Shown here piece after piece: positions 36,404 through 46,521 of a stretch of DNA of 64,000 nt. Position 1 is the stretch's first letter, and each line of letters opens with the position of its first letter. Location: the NCBI RefSeq assembly GCF_032062135.1, contig NC_092862.1, positions 42,935,802 to 42,999,801 on the forward strand, in the 5' to 3' direction. Under the pieces are notes generated by a model. The model was not told the DNA's origin. It did no database searches and worked only from the letters and a program-made list of their open reading frames with translations. The DNA is from Pyxicephalus adspersus. Its lineage: Eukaryota; Chordata; Amphibia; Anura; Pyxicephalidae. The translations under genes and the position numbers were made by a program.

Positions 36404-37187
36404 TGTAAGGAACTTACCCGCCCTGCGAGCCCGCGGTGTCCCTGGGGTTCCCAGCCACAGAGGGGGACGCCACAGTAGCAGGCAGCATGGCCGAGGCTGC
36501 TGCCCTGCTCCCAGCTTGTCTGTCTCTACAGGCGGAGGGATCTGCCCTGGACAAAGTACTGTTCAGCCAGGCAGCAGCCCTTGCATCCCTTTGGATGTGG
36601 TTCCTGCTCCCAGCACTCCTTTGCAAGTGCAAAGTAGTGCACGTCCTAGGGATACTGTGGGAAGAGGTGCGAGTGTCACCATGCGTCCCTCTTGTACCCC
36701 CCGAGGGCGTGGCACTCGGCTGCCTCGCCCTAGGGCGGGACAGAGTTAGTTTGAATTCCCTGCGGCCAATCAGCTGCAGGGGATTTACTCAGTCTCCTAT
36801 CAGACAGTGCCAGGTGGCGCAAGGTGATTGGTCATCCTGGCCATTTAAGGAGAGCCTGTCCATTACACCATTGCCCGATATAGCCTCTGTTACCACAGTG
36901 TGCTTGGGTGTGTCTTGTATATGTTAAACTTTATCTGCTTGTCATCTCCTCAGTGACCTGGTCTGAAACTAACTCTGATTGAACTCTGCCAGCCCTGACC
37001 TCGGATTATTATTGACCATTCTGCCTGCTGCCAGCCCTGACCTCGGATTGTTACTGACCTGCATTTGCCTTATCCTTCTGTACCTTGCTTGATTGAAATT
37101 AACCCTTGCTGTGCTGTGCTGTTTTGAATAAACCTTATTCAAGGATATCTGGAGTTGGTTGTGGTTTGTGTGCCCAGGCGCATTACA
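36404..37187 (+). mobile_element. Solo LTR with 5 bp target-site duplication
   Basis: The 784 bp unit starts TGTAAGGAACTTACCC and ends GGCGCATTACA, so TGTAA faces TTACA as in LTR retrotransposons. TGTAT flanks it on both sides (36399-36403 and 37188-37192). A polyadenylation-like AATAAA lies near 37127, favouring plus orientation. It is much more GC-rich than its surroundings. A short internal direct repeat, CCAGCCCTGACCTCGGATT, occurs near 36989 and 37031. No internal retroelement genes remain, so it arose by LTR-LTR recombination. Whether Gypsy or endogenous-retrovirus type cannot be decided. Overlapping frames (36378-36927) are not genes. Confidence 0.85.
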
Positions 37188-37272
37188 TGTATGTGGTAGA
37201 CAAACAGTGATGTCATTTAAAGACAAAGCACAGCAACCTGAATTTGATTTTGAGGTGACATGGAAACCAGTG

Positions 37273-38408
37273 GGTCAGTCCTTGGACCGGTTCTCTTTTC
37301 TCTGTATACCTCCTCTGTCGGTAGTCTCATATCCTCTTTTGGGTTACAGTACCATCTGTATGCTGATGACACTCAAATCTATCTGTCAATCTGTCTCCCT
37401 CAGTCCTAAATAAGGTCTCATGCTGCCTGTCGGCCATATCATCATGGATGTCTGACCGATTTTTGAAGCTCAACCTGGATAAAACAGAACTCATCATCAT
37501 CCCCCCCTTAAATTCCGCATCTCCCCCTGACATATATCTAACTGTTAACAACACTGTTATTCGGCCCTCCCCTCAGGCACATTGTCTTGGTGTCACCTTT
37601 GACTCGGCCCTCTCATTTACCCCCCATATTCAGAACATTTCCAGGTCCTGTAACTTTCACCTGTGCAACATCTCCAAAATCCGCCCCTACCTGTCCCCTG
37701 AGACCACCAAACTCCTTGTACATGCTCTTTTCATCTCTCGTTTGGATACTGTAACATCCTTCTCTCTGGTATTCCACTAACCCGACTCTCTCCTCTACAG
37801 TCTATTATGAATGCTGCAGCCAGACTCATCTATTCTTCCCACCGCTCCTCTTCCACTGCATCTCTTTGCAGACTCCAACACTGGCTTCCATTTCACCTTA
37901 GAATCAAATTTAAGCCCCTGTGCTTTGCCTTCAAATCTCTCCACAGTTTTTGTCCCACTTACATTTCTGACCTGGTAAAAAAGTAGTCCCCCAGCCACTC
38001 TCTCCACTCCTCCGATGACCTAGTACTGACTTCCTCACTCAACCTCATCACACGCACAGATACAAGATTTCTCTAGAGCTGCTCCAACTCTCTGGAATGG
38101 TCTTCCTCGTCCTATTCAGCTTGCTCCTACTTTCTGCTCATTTATAAGAGCACTCAAAACCTATTTTTTCAAACTTACCTACCCATTTTCTTCTGCCTTT
38201 TGAAACCATCACTACTTCCCACCATTACATATCTCCCCTCCTATTGTGTGTAAATTCCCCCACCTACTAGATTGTAAGCTCTTCGGGGCAGGGTCCTCTC
38301 CTCCTGTATCACTGTCTGCATTAGGCTGTCATTTGCAACCCCTATTGTGCTATATAAATCCTGTTTTTTATTAATATTAATAACAATAATAATAATAATA
38401 ATAATAAA
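37273..38408 (+). mobile_element. L2-like LINE, 5'-truncated, with RT and 3' tail
   Basis: It opens inside the reverse transcriptase with [15 protein letters not shown] and carries the catalytic [10 protein letters not shown] (YADD at 37359-37370). After a frame change the frame 37448-37780 gives FLKLNLDKTELIIIPP, HCLGVTFDSALSFTPHIQNI and KIRPYLSPETTKLL, typical of the L2/CR1 group. Next come LQSIMNAAARLIYSSHRSS and HWLPFHLRIKFKPL in shifted frames, to about 38070. The untranslated tail (GTAAGCTCTTCGGGGCAGGG, CTATATAAATCC) ends in an ATT/AAT array at 38366-38408. The missing N-terminal endonuclease and several shifts make it inactive. It lies inside the antisense L2. Confidence 0.88.
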
Positions 38409-38690
38409 AAAAGTTAACAGAATAATAAAAGGATGTTGCAGTAGTCAGAAATTAAATGAATAGAGTTTGGTGAATTGCACATAGAATGGAGTTTATTTTA
38501 GAAATTATCTGCAGGTAGATGAGGAAGGACCTGTGGGTTTTCTGGACATAAGGGGTGAAGGAAAAACATAAAATAAGGAAAACCATGGGAAGGCAGTGTC
38601 AACTATAACAATGAAGTGCAATGTCTAAAGAACAAGCAGGTGATTGACAGCCTCGAAGAACCCAAGATAAGGGAGAAGAAAGTTACTTGG

Positions 38691-38952
38691 TGTACCTGGT
38701 GATTTAGCTCGGAGGAGGTAATTGCTTACCTTTGCATTAGATAGCTGTTTTAGGTGCGTGTATTAAAAGCCAGAAGCAAGTGGATCAACCAGGGAGTTAG
38801 ATGTAGGAAATTCTTTTAATCCAATCAAAACAAAGCATGCAAGTAGTTTGGAAGAATAGTAGTTAGAGAATATAGAGTGGTCAAATGAAGATTTTTTTCA
38901 AAATGACTTACTATCTTATCTATATCTTACTATATAGAATTACTATCCAAAT
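38691..38952. other. Short unassigned stretch
   Basis: AT-rich; may include the far end of the antisense L2 but no readable protein words remain. Confidence 0.35.
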
Positions 38953-39479
38953 TTAAAGTAAAAGAGACCTTCAAGTGCTATATAAATAGAAGAACTAAAC
39001 TGAAAACAGCCAAAAAAAATACACCTACCCTCAGGGCAGTCCGATCCATCCACAGGGTGTCCTGCAATGGGTCCTGTGTCGTCCCGGCAAGTGTCCAGGA
39101 GCCAGGCCTCCTGGGAGCCATCATCTTCATTTTTTTCTCCGGGTCCTTTATCCTACGTCACCCAACCCAGATGCGAGATCGGGTGATGCAGGATGGAAAA
39201 AACACTTGCAAATCTCACTGCGCATGCGTGAGATTGGCAAATTTTTTCCTTTGTGCGAAAAGGCTCCTTCTGCATATGCCCGAGATGCTGAGGCATGCGC
39301 AAGAGCACCTAAGAGCCTCCCAGGATGTGTGACGTAGGTATTCCGGGAGGATATGCGCTCCTATTCATTCTTGATCGCCTAGGCCCTTAATTTAAAAAAA
39401 AACTGAATTTTTACTTTACATAAAAGGGTTGTCTAACCTTTTATGTAAAGTGAAATTTCTCAGTTTAGGTACGCTTTAA
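38953..39479 (-). mobile_element. TTAA-bounded non-autonomous DNA element
   Basis: Flanked by TTAA at 38953-38956 and 39476-39479. Read on the minus strand it begins TTAAAGCGTACCTAAACTG, then a hairpin AAAAGGTTAGACAACCCTTTT. The interior has CCTACGTCACCC, GCGAGATCGGGTGATG and the CpG-rich ACTGCGCATGCGTGAG. The order is the same as at 60444-60918. The plus frame 39057-39332 (91 codons) lies within it and is not a gene. The body is CpG-rich compared with the flanks. Confidence 0.68.
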
Positions 39480-42121
39480 GGAGTTATGTGAATGAGTCAT
39501 TGGCATATTCTACTGGAATCTGTGAATGCATTTGAGAACTAAGAATAACTTTTCTAGTGACAGAACATTTAGCAACAATAGATTCCTTGTCATGAGGGGG
39601 AAGAAGGAGAAAATTTGGGGTAGCAGCACTAGATGAGACCCCATAAGACCTATTCTTTGGACATCCATGGACCCTAAAAAAGTAAATATTGGTTGAATGC
39701 ATTTTTTATTTTTTTGGTTTAATTTACATATTTCTGGTAATGGGCAACGTGAATTTTGTATATGTATAAATAAAGAGGGTTTCTAGATTCCCCCCCCGCA
39801 TTAGCCCCACCCCCCCCCCCCCCCCCCCTCCACAGACCTTCACTACCATTAGGTGCAAAGGCTGTAGGAATAATACACTTTTGTCCTCATAATATTGAGG
39901 TAGGTCTGTGGCATGGTATTGTCAGAAGAGGACCTTTTTTGTACTATTGTAAAAAAAATTAACACTACATTTTTAAAACATGCAATCATGCTCTGAATAT
40001 GTAATGTTTAATTATATTGTTTTCTTTGAAGCTGTAACAATCCCCCAGTGCCAGTAGGTTTTTCTGGAGTCAAATCTGTGAAAGAATTAAAGTGGCATAT
40101 TTAAAGGGATTATACTTATTGTTTCTGTACAAAAACCTATTATATATAGAAGCACTGGGATGCAAATAAGTAAACTTCTGGTACTAATTAACCTCAACAA
40201 GCTAAAAAAACAGTTTTTCAGTTACTGTGAAAATATTTTCTTTCTCTTGAGACATCCCTTGGTTCCCCCGGCATTTTTTTGGGGAATAGCATTATGTTCA
40301 GGGGCGTTGAAATTAACTTTAATTTGTAAAAAGCAGTGGTTAACTTTTTCCAAGTATATTATTGACTCATGGAAAAACATGCATCTTTTCCTTTTTTTAA
40401 GTTGTGAACATGGTGGACCATTTAGAGCTATAACAGTATTGTCATTAAATTTAAAGTGATATAATTTTTCTTCTCTCAAGGAGAGAACAGTAATTCACAG
40501 GGTGACCATACACTACTCAATACAAATATTACAACTATTCAAGTGTGATTGTATACTGATATGGTGTCAAGAAAAAATGTATCTATTTCTTAAAGAAAAG
40601 GCTGCTGTTAGGGTAAAAATTGTGATCGTAGGCGAACAGACACACCAGTGTTTCTACAAAGTTTCTGTTCTGCTTTATTTAGAGAAAATGGTATTCAAAA
40701 AATTCAATAGGTGGTACAGAAAAGTAATTGTAGGGTGAAGTAAAAGGTGAACTAAACAATTTATGGCTGTGATATCCTGCTATCATTTTTCACCCCCCAG
40801 GTTTTCATTTATTTTGTCACTGTTCATATTGACTCTTTAGTGCAAAGACACACAAAAGGAACTCAAACAGATGTTCAGGATGCCCCCCACCCCGCACCAA
40901 TGCAGTAAGATTTCCTGATATAATTCTCATGGATGATTCTGCTACAAAATACAGGTTACAAACAAGATGGAGTCTATGACAAACTCATTTTGCTTCTCAT
41001 ATGGTAACTAGTACTGAATTTTCAATTGTACTGAAGCCATCAAAAATTATATATAGCAGCACTTTGGTGACAATGCTTTACAAACTTTATTTACAACCTA
41101 GTAACAGTGACAGAAACCTTGACATGCTCCACACATGTTTAATATAACCTTTTGACTAAGTACAAATACAGTATGTGAGAAATATGTCAAGGCTTCTCTT
41201 CCAGAATGTAACTACAGTCAGTTTTTGATTTTTTTGAGTAAAAGTTCCAAAGAGCGTCATCAGTGAAAAGCAGGCGTAGTATTATTTTGTGAATTAGTCT
41301 GTGATGTGCTAAGTCTGACCCTGCACCAGGAGAAAGCTTTAAAGTTTGTGGACTATTCCACGAAAAAAAAATAAAATACATTCTTCCCGAAAAAAATCCT
41401 AAATCAAATTCCTTTAAAAATGAAAAACCGATTTAAAAAGGGAATGAGCAAAGGTCCTAGCTAGTCTCAGTTTGTTCAAGAATCTGTTATACTTGGTGAA
41501 ACATGTCCACATAGGTATAGCAATAACTTAAATTAGCAATAAGCCCTTATCTATTAATGTATGTTTCCCTGTAGCTGTACTTAACAGTTAATAAACTGTT
41601 TTTGTGTTATTTTCTAAAAGCGTGCACTGTATACATTGTAAAATCATCAATCTCACCTTGTGTGCATCTTCTTCCTCAGATTCCAGCATTAGAGAGTAAG
41701 ATTTTTTTTTTCAATAAACTTTTTTTTACAGCTCTAACAAATGTTTTCAATCACCTACAGCTGCTGTCTTTGCTGGGAGTGCACACAATTGGGTGACAAA
41801 ACTAGGGGCTCTGAGGAGACTATGGAAGGCAGTATAGTCACCTAACAAAAAAATCTCTGGAAGTGGTTCTCTTGCAACTTTTTAAAGCATAAGAGCACAT
41901 AGACAAAAAAATTCAACATTTCAGTAAGCATGTGAGCAACCACAATATAATTTATACTAAATGGGTGTGTAATACTTTAAAAGTGTTTCATCCCATATAC
42001 AGCAATGTTTTATAAAAAAAATAAATACTTAAATGCCTTTACAAATTGCCATACTTAAATGGCTTTACATATTGTCTCTTCAAGGATGTCTGAAGCCTCT
42101 CCATAGGAATAATGGGATATA
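39480..42121. other. No gene recognised; contains C-runs
   Basis: Overlapping frames at 40160-40479 on both strands and 40502-40738 have no recognisable motif. C-runs sit at 39790-39797 and 39810-39828. Confidence 0.4.
39790..39830. repeat. Poly-C tracts
   Basis: Eight Cs, a 12-base spacer, then about 19 uninterrupted Cs. Low-complexity; the complementary strand is a G-run that could form a quadruplex. Confidence 0.85.
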
Positions 42122-42536
42122 CAGGTTACATACAAGACGTGGACTGCTTTGTTCTTAAGTTGAATTTGTATGTAAGTCAGAACAGGTACATTACGTTAAT
42201 AAATGCAATTAGGACAGATGTTTGTCTCAACATAATATTAGGCAGCGTGGTGTCAGTTACTGTATCACTGTAAGCTAATCACGAACAAAGGATAGACATT
42301 TATTACCTTCTGGAGCAAGCTGTGCTTTGATATGCAAAAAGAAACAACTGGAAAGTTTGTCTTGTCATTAAAGAGTTACAAAAGCTTGCAGAACAGCAAA
42401 AGATTTGTTCTGCAAGTCATGTGAACTGCCCTCCCCCCCACCTCAAGCCTCTGTCCTGCACATGAACAAGCAGGGAAGCCCTGTCCATATCTAGGAGTCG
42501 TCTGTATGTTGGATGTCCTTATTTGGGGACTACTTG
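42122..42536 (+). mobile_element. MITE, CAGGTAGTCCCC family, copy 1
   Basis: The left end is CAGGTTACATACAAG (a few bases of the terminal CAGGTAGTCCCC have been lost) and the right end is GGGGACTACTTG, each next to TA. Inside are TTCTTAAGTTGAATTTGTAT, GGCAGCGTGGTGTCAGTTAC and CAAGCTGTGCTTTGATATGC, all repeated in the copies at 44104 and 48483. The TA target and CAG start suggest a Tc1/mariner superfamily (Tigger/pogo-like) origin. Non-coding. Confidence 0.75.
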
Positions 42537-42538
42537 TA

Positions 42539-43580
42539 TGGGGATAAATATTAATAAAAACAATGGTAAATATGAGAAATTTTAAAACTTGTGCAACCCA
42601 GCGCCTTTACGCTACCAGAGTCTATTAACAAAATTAATGTCACCAAGACAAATTTGGTAAAATTGAAAATCAGTCACATGGTATGGAGAAAATATGATGG
42701 ATTTATACTATAAACTGCCTAATGGAATGAAAGCCTACAAAGTAGCAAACTAATTGTAACATTATTTATACCATGAATAGTAAAGAAAAACTTGCATGAT
42801 ATAGTTGTATGAATCAAAATTATCTGGCAAGTTGTGTGTTCTTTAGTATGGTATTATGTTGTTAGTAAAACAATTACAATAGTTGTCCTTCCAGTGTCAT
42901 AAAAATGGACATTTTTTATACATTGCTTAAGAATTGTTTTACATATGATTCCCATAGCAACCACCATCACTTTCTGAATGCAAATAATTAGGGTTACGAT
43001 TAATAAAATTTGTTCTCATCACTGCTTATCACCCCTATCCACCTACCACTGAGATGATGGGTAAATAGCAGCAATGAGCACAAGAGAAACAATAGTGGGT
43101 CAAACCAATTCTAAAGTAAAAAGATATATAGTAAAATTGATTTAATTCGCAATTTTAAATACCGTATAACGGGTGTGTCTTAGACATGTATTGCCTTTTC
43201 ATTTTGTCATTTGAACAGTGATCCTAGATATTTCTTTTACAGTGTGTTCTGTTTTCTAATGATAATGTTTTTTTTAAAGATATCTATTTTGGAATAAATG
43301 CCTCCCAGCAAAAGAGCAGACACCTAGGAGGCATATATTATCATGAAAACCTTCTGTATTTCTAATTTTTAAACAGTTGGAAAAAACACCACTGATTTTT
43401 TTTTTAGCTATTCTGTTTTTTTTTTGTTTTGTTTTTCTAGTACAATGCAGACATGATGCAATTATAGAATTGTTATTTGACCCTTCTGCTAGTTTTAAGT
43501 TCGCTGGCTGCTTCCAAAAGTTGTTTTCCTTTATATTCTGGTGACTTACATTACATTGACTTACTTACATTGTTATAAAA
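42539..43580. other. No gene recognised
   Basis: AT-rich DNA without repeated words from elsewhere in the window and without long frames. Confidence 0.4.
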
Positions 43581-43589
43581 ATATATATA

Positions 43590-43648
<59 letters not shown>
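43581..43648. repeat. Compound AT/GT/AT/AC microsatellite, self-complementary
   Basis: An AT block, about ten GT units (to 43610), about eleven AT units (43611-43632) and about eight AC units follow one another. The GT and AC arms are reverse complements around the AT centre, so the whole can fold as a hairpin or cruciform. Confidence 0.9.
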
Positions 43649-43874
43649 TAATACCTTACACTTTTTTTGGAACTATGTAAGGGACCTTTTATAAAAAAAA
43701 AAAAACATAGTAAACATACATAACAGATCCCAACTCCTTTGTTCATTTTTTTTTTCATTCTTATTTTCAACCACAAGATTTAATAAAGAATTATTTTGTT
43801 TACTGTTTACTGTGTTTGTTGTACTGAAATTACCTTAATACTGAACAAAAGCACTTTTTACTTACATGCAGTAA

Positions 43875-44026
43875 TGGGATGTGGTGAAATGGAAGATTTG
43901 CTTCATAGATGTGCAGCTTATAGATTTGCAGCAACTGTGTGATTCTGTCATGTCATGGACCAAAACCCCTGAAGAATGTTTTGAGCACCTTGTTGAATCT
44001 AACAAAGCGGCCAGTGAATGTACATG
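43875..44026 (+). pseudogene. Tc1-like transposase C-terminus plus terminal repeat
   Basis: An uninterrupted 42-codon stretch (43875-44000) reads WDVVKWKICFIDVQ, then LQQLCDSVMSWTK and PEECFEHLVES. This is the characteristic C-terminal end of a Tc1-like transposase (WTKISEECFQHLVES-type). It is followed almost at once by AACAAAGCGGCCAGTGAATG, the end of the same family's terminal repeat, so the last part of the gene and the inner repeat are deleted. The rest of the transposase upstream was not found. Confidence 0.8.
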
Positions 44027-44103
44027 ATGCCGATATATTTATCTAAATCATTTTACATAGTTTCCTTGTATTACCATACATACTTTTTAATATATATAAT
44101 ATA

Positions 44104-44470
44104 CAGGTAGTCCCCGAGTTAAGGACATCCAACTTACAGACGACTTCTAGATATGAACAGGGCTTTCCCGCTTGTTCGTGTGCAGGACAGAGGCTTGATG
44201 AGGGGGAGGGGGCAGTTCCCATGACTTGCAGAAGAAGTCTTTTGCTGTTCTGCAACCTTTTGTAACTCTTTATTGACCAAGACAAACTCTGGAGTTGTTT
44301 CATTTGCAAACAAAAGCACAGCTTGCTCCAGAAGTTAATGAATGTCTAGGCTCCATAAAGGTTTTTTTTTTTTTGCTAAGTTTGTGATTAGCTCACAGTG
44401 AGGATTTTGTACAGTAACTGACACCACGCTGCATAATAATATGTTGAGACATTGACCCAGACATAAAAAT
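44104..44470 (-). mobile_element. MITE, CAGGTAGTCCCC family, copy 2 (truncated)
   Basis: The end CAGGTAGTCCCCGAGTTAAG is preceded by TA. Read in reverse it matches copy 1 through GACAAACTCTGGAGTTGTTT and GTAACTGACACCACGCTGC, then fades near 44470 before the other terminus. The overlapping minus frames at 44043-44319 lie within this repeat. Confidence 0.72.
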
Positions 44471-46464
44471 CCTGGAACAGGTTATTAACAGTGTAGTTTC
44501 TAGTTAAAACCTGACTCTAAATATTTATCACAACAGAAATAAAAAAAAAATCTTATAATAGTCGGGGTCACTGAGTTCATATTTCATTATACAAAAGTTT
44601 TTCAAAAAAACCAAAAGAATTCTGAACAAATTACACAAAAACAAAGTTTTTTTTTTAACAATGACAGTGTATGCCAAGGTACAATAAAATATTAAGGACA
44701 TCTCTGCAATACATGCACCTTTCTCATAGATTTAACTCTTTAAAGATCATGGTGCAGAACAAATAACTGGTGCAGAACAGTTTTCGGTCTACCAAAAACA
44801 TTCCTAAGCCCTGTTGTAGACTGACGCGCAACATTTTTCTTTTTCATTCACCTCTAATCGTGCTGAGAAAATAGGCTAATTTTTTTATGGCACAATGGGA
44901 GGAACTGCCTATGTATACCTGGAAATAACTGATGTACTTTTTTTTACAGTAACAGTCACAATATGAAAAAAAGGCATATTTTTGAATTGCTACAATAAAA
45001 ATGTCTGCATATAACTTGAAACAACTGCTGTGATTTCCCTTGGCTAACAGTCTCAAAATGAGAAGACCTGATTAATTTAATTAACAACAATGGGAAAAAA
45101 TTCTGTGTGTTAATAGAAATAACTGTTTTTTAACAGTTTACCAGTCGCCAAATGAGAAAAAAAAATCAAATTTTTACATGGGATATGTATAACTGGAAAC
45201 AATGGCTGTGAATATCCCAGTCACAATATAAAAAAAAAAACAGGGGAATCTATTAGAGAAAATTGCCTTTGTATAAGTGGAATAATTTGGTATGCTTTCA
45301 CTTACCTAATAGTCACCCTGTCTCCAAGCACTATGTGTCCTTTTGGGTTATCTCTACATTAGCACCAAGCTGTTTTCCTGAGTAGTAGTATTAGAAAATG
45401 GTGCACTGGCTAGCTGTTTATTTATATAGGGCTCCAGAGCCCAATTGTGGAAGACAAAAATAAGAATTTATAATGCTATTGAGGTAATAAAATATATATA
45501 ATATATAGTTAATCATATATATACCTTGTATAATATATAATTGGCAATGCATACATAGATCTAGTGTCATAGTGATCATAGATCATAGTATTTTTGCTCT
45601 TCCACTATTGCACAACCCACAAATCATCTAGTACTATACAGATTACCTTGGAGAATGTGACCTTGGTAAAATGCACAAAACAGAACTGTTTTTTTTATTT
45701 AATTACATAGATTTATATTTTTTATTATTGTCCTGTAACCACATTGCACCTGGCAATGATTGCCACGGTTGCAGTTTTTCACACAAACCAAGGTCAGATC
45801 TGGAGGAGCCAATTGCCTTGCTGCATGTTTTTGGGATATGGGGGGAAACAGCCTGTTTTATTATCATAACTTGATAATGCTTTAAATACATCTGCATGTA
45901 TACATTATTGCATATATGTATATTTACAGGTTACCCCAGAATATAACAATCTGAGGGATAGTTATGCATTGCAGTTGCACATATTTTTATTTGGGTGTTC
46001 CAAATTCTTTTCCACCATTTGGTTGTTTCTATTTCATTGTGGACATATTTTATTGTATAAAAAACTGATCTGAAACAAATCATGGTACTTTTTTAGAGTA
46101 TCACACTTCATACACAAGTTATATGAATTATACTGTGAACAAATGAAATTTTTATTATTTTATTATGTGTTTTCCTTCTCTTTTCTATGAAAATTAAACA
46201 TTAGTACATAATAAACATTCATTCTAGAGGTACTTTCCAGTGTATAGTTGATGCCTTATCTTTACTTAATGGGATTTAAATTCACTTTCTATATTTCTAG
46301 GAGCTGGAGTTCTGTGAAGCTAATTCATTTGTTTGCCATATTTAGACATCTACCCCTCAAGTGTGTTGTTGTAAACTACTAAAATCCACTCCTATGTAAT
46401 GAACATGAAGCAAGAAAGACGTGTCTGGAATCTAGCATTGTTGATAACATGGTTTCTTTTATAG
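44471..46464. other. No gene recognised
   Basis: AT-rich DNA with several A-runs. Around 44820-45300 the words AACAATGGGAAAAAAT, CTGGAAACAATGGCTGTG and CTGGAAATAACTGATG recur loosely, hinting at a diverged tandem repeat. Frames here show no domain. Confidence 0.35.
45775..45860. repeat. Fragment of the ATGTTTTTGGGATATGG repeat
   Basis: AGCCAATTGCCTTGCTGCAT then GTTTTTGGGATATGGGGGG matches the centre of the repeat at 24310-24595. Overlapping frames on both strands are not genes. Confidence 0.45.
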
Positions 46465-46521
46465 ATACTGTGGAGGAGAAGGCATTGTCATCCGAAGGTG
46501 CACTATTCACAGGATCAACAG
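46465..46521 (+). other. Candidate 57 bp cassette exon (weak)
   Basis: A pyrimidine-leaning stretch ending TTTCTTTTATAG precedes 57 bases that are open in all three frames, followed by GTGAATTT after CAACAG. In one frame it reads TVEEKALSSEGALFTGST, in another YCGGEGIVIRRCTIHRIN. The length is a multiple of three, as in skippable exons. I do not recognise the peptide in any known protein, and such patterns arise by chance in 64 kb. Confidence 0.2.

Larger units (their letters stand above)
36091..38690 (-). mobile_element. Antisense L2-like LINE, host of nested insertions
   Basis: The 3' tail lies at 36091-36220 (ATTTATAATGCACC, TGATAAA, TACAAACAATGACACAAGAG). Upstream in LINE sense, the reverse strand of 37193-37272 reads [18 protein letters not shown], equivalent to the WLPFHLRIKFKPLCFAFK of the sense copy. 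Beyond the sense LINE, the reverse strand near 38425-38450 gives a DYCNILL-type word, expected about 35 residues earlier. The element is therefore one LINE split by an LTR (36404-37187) and a sense L2 (37273-38408), with about 100 bp lost. Its upstream limit, near 38690, is approximate. Confidence 0.68.

Noticed and set aside
36378..36927. Frames of 123 and 163 codons in GC-rich DNA
   Set aside because: They lie wholly inside the solo LTR, overlap in different frames, and owe their length to GC content.
39057..39332. 91-codon frame starting MSCNGSCVV
   Set aside because: Inside the TTAA-type element, on the strand opposite to its end-defined orientation, and absent from the sister copy at 60444.
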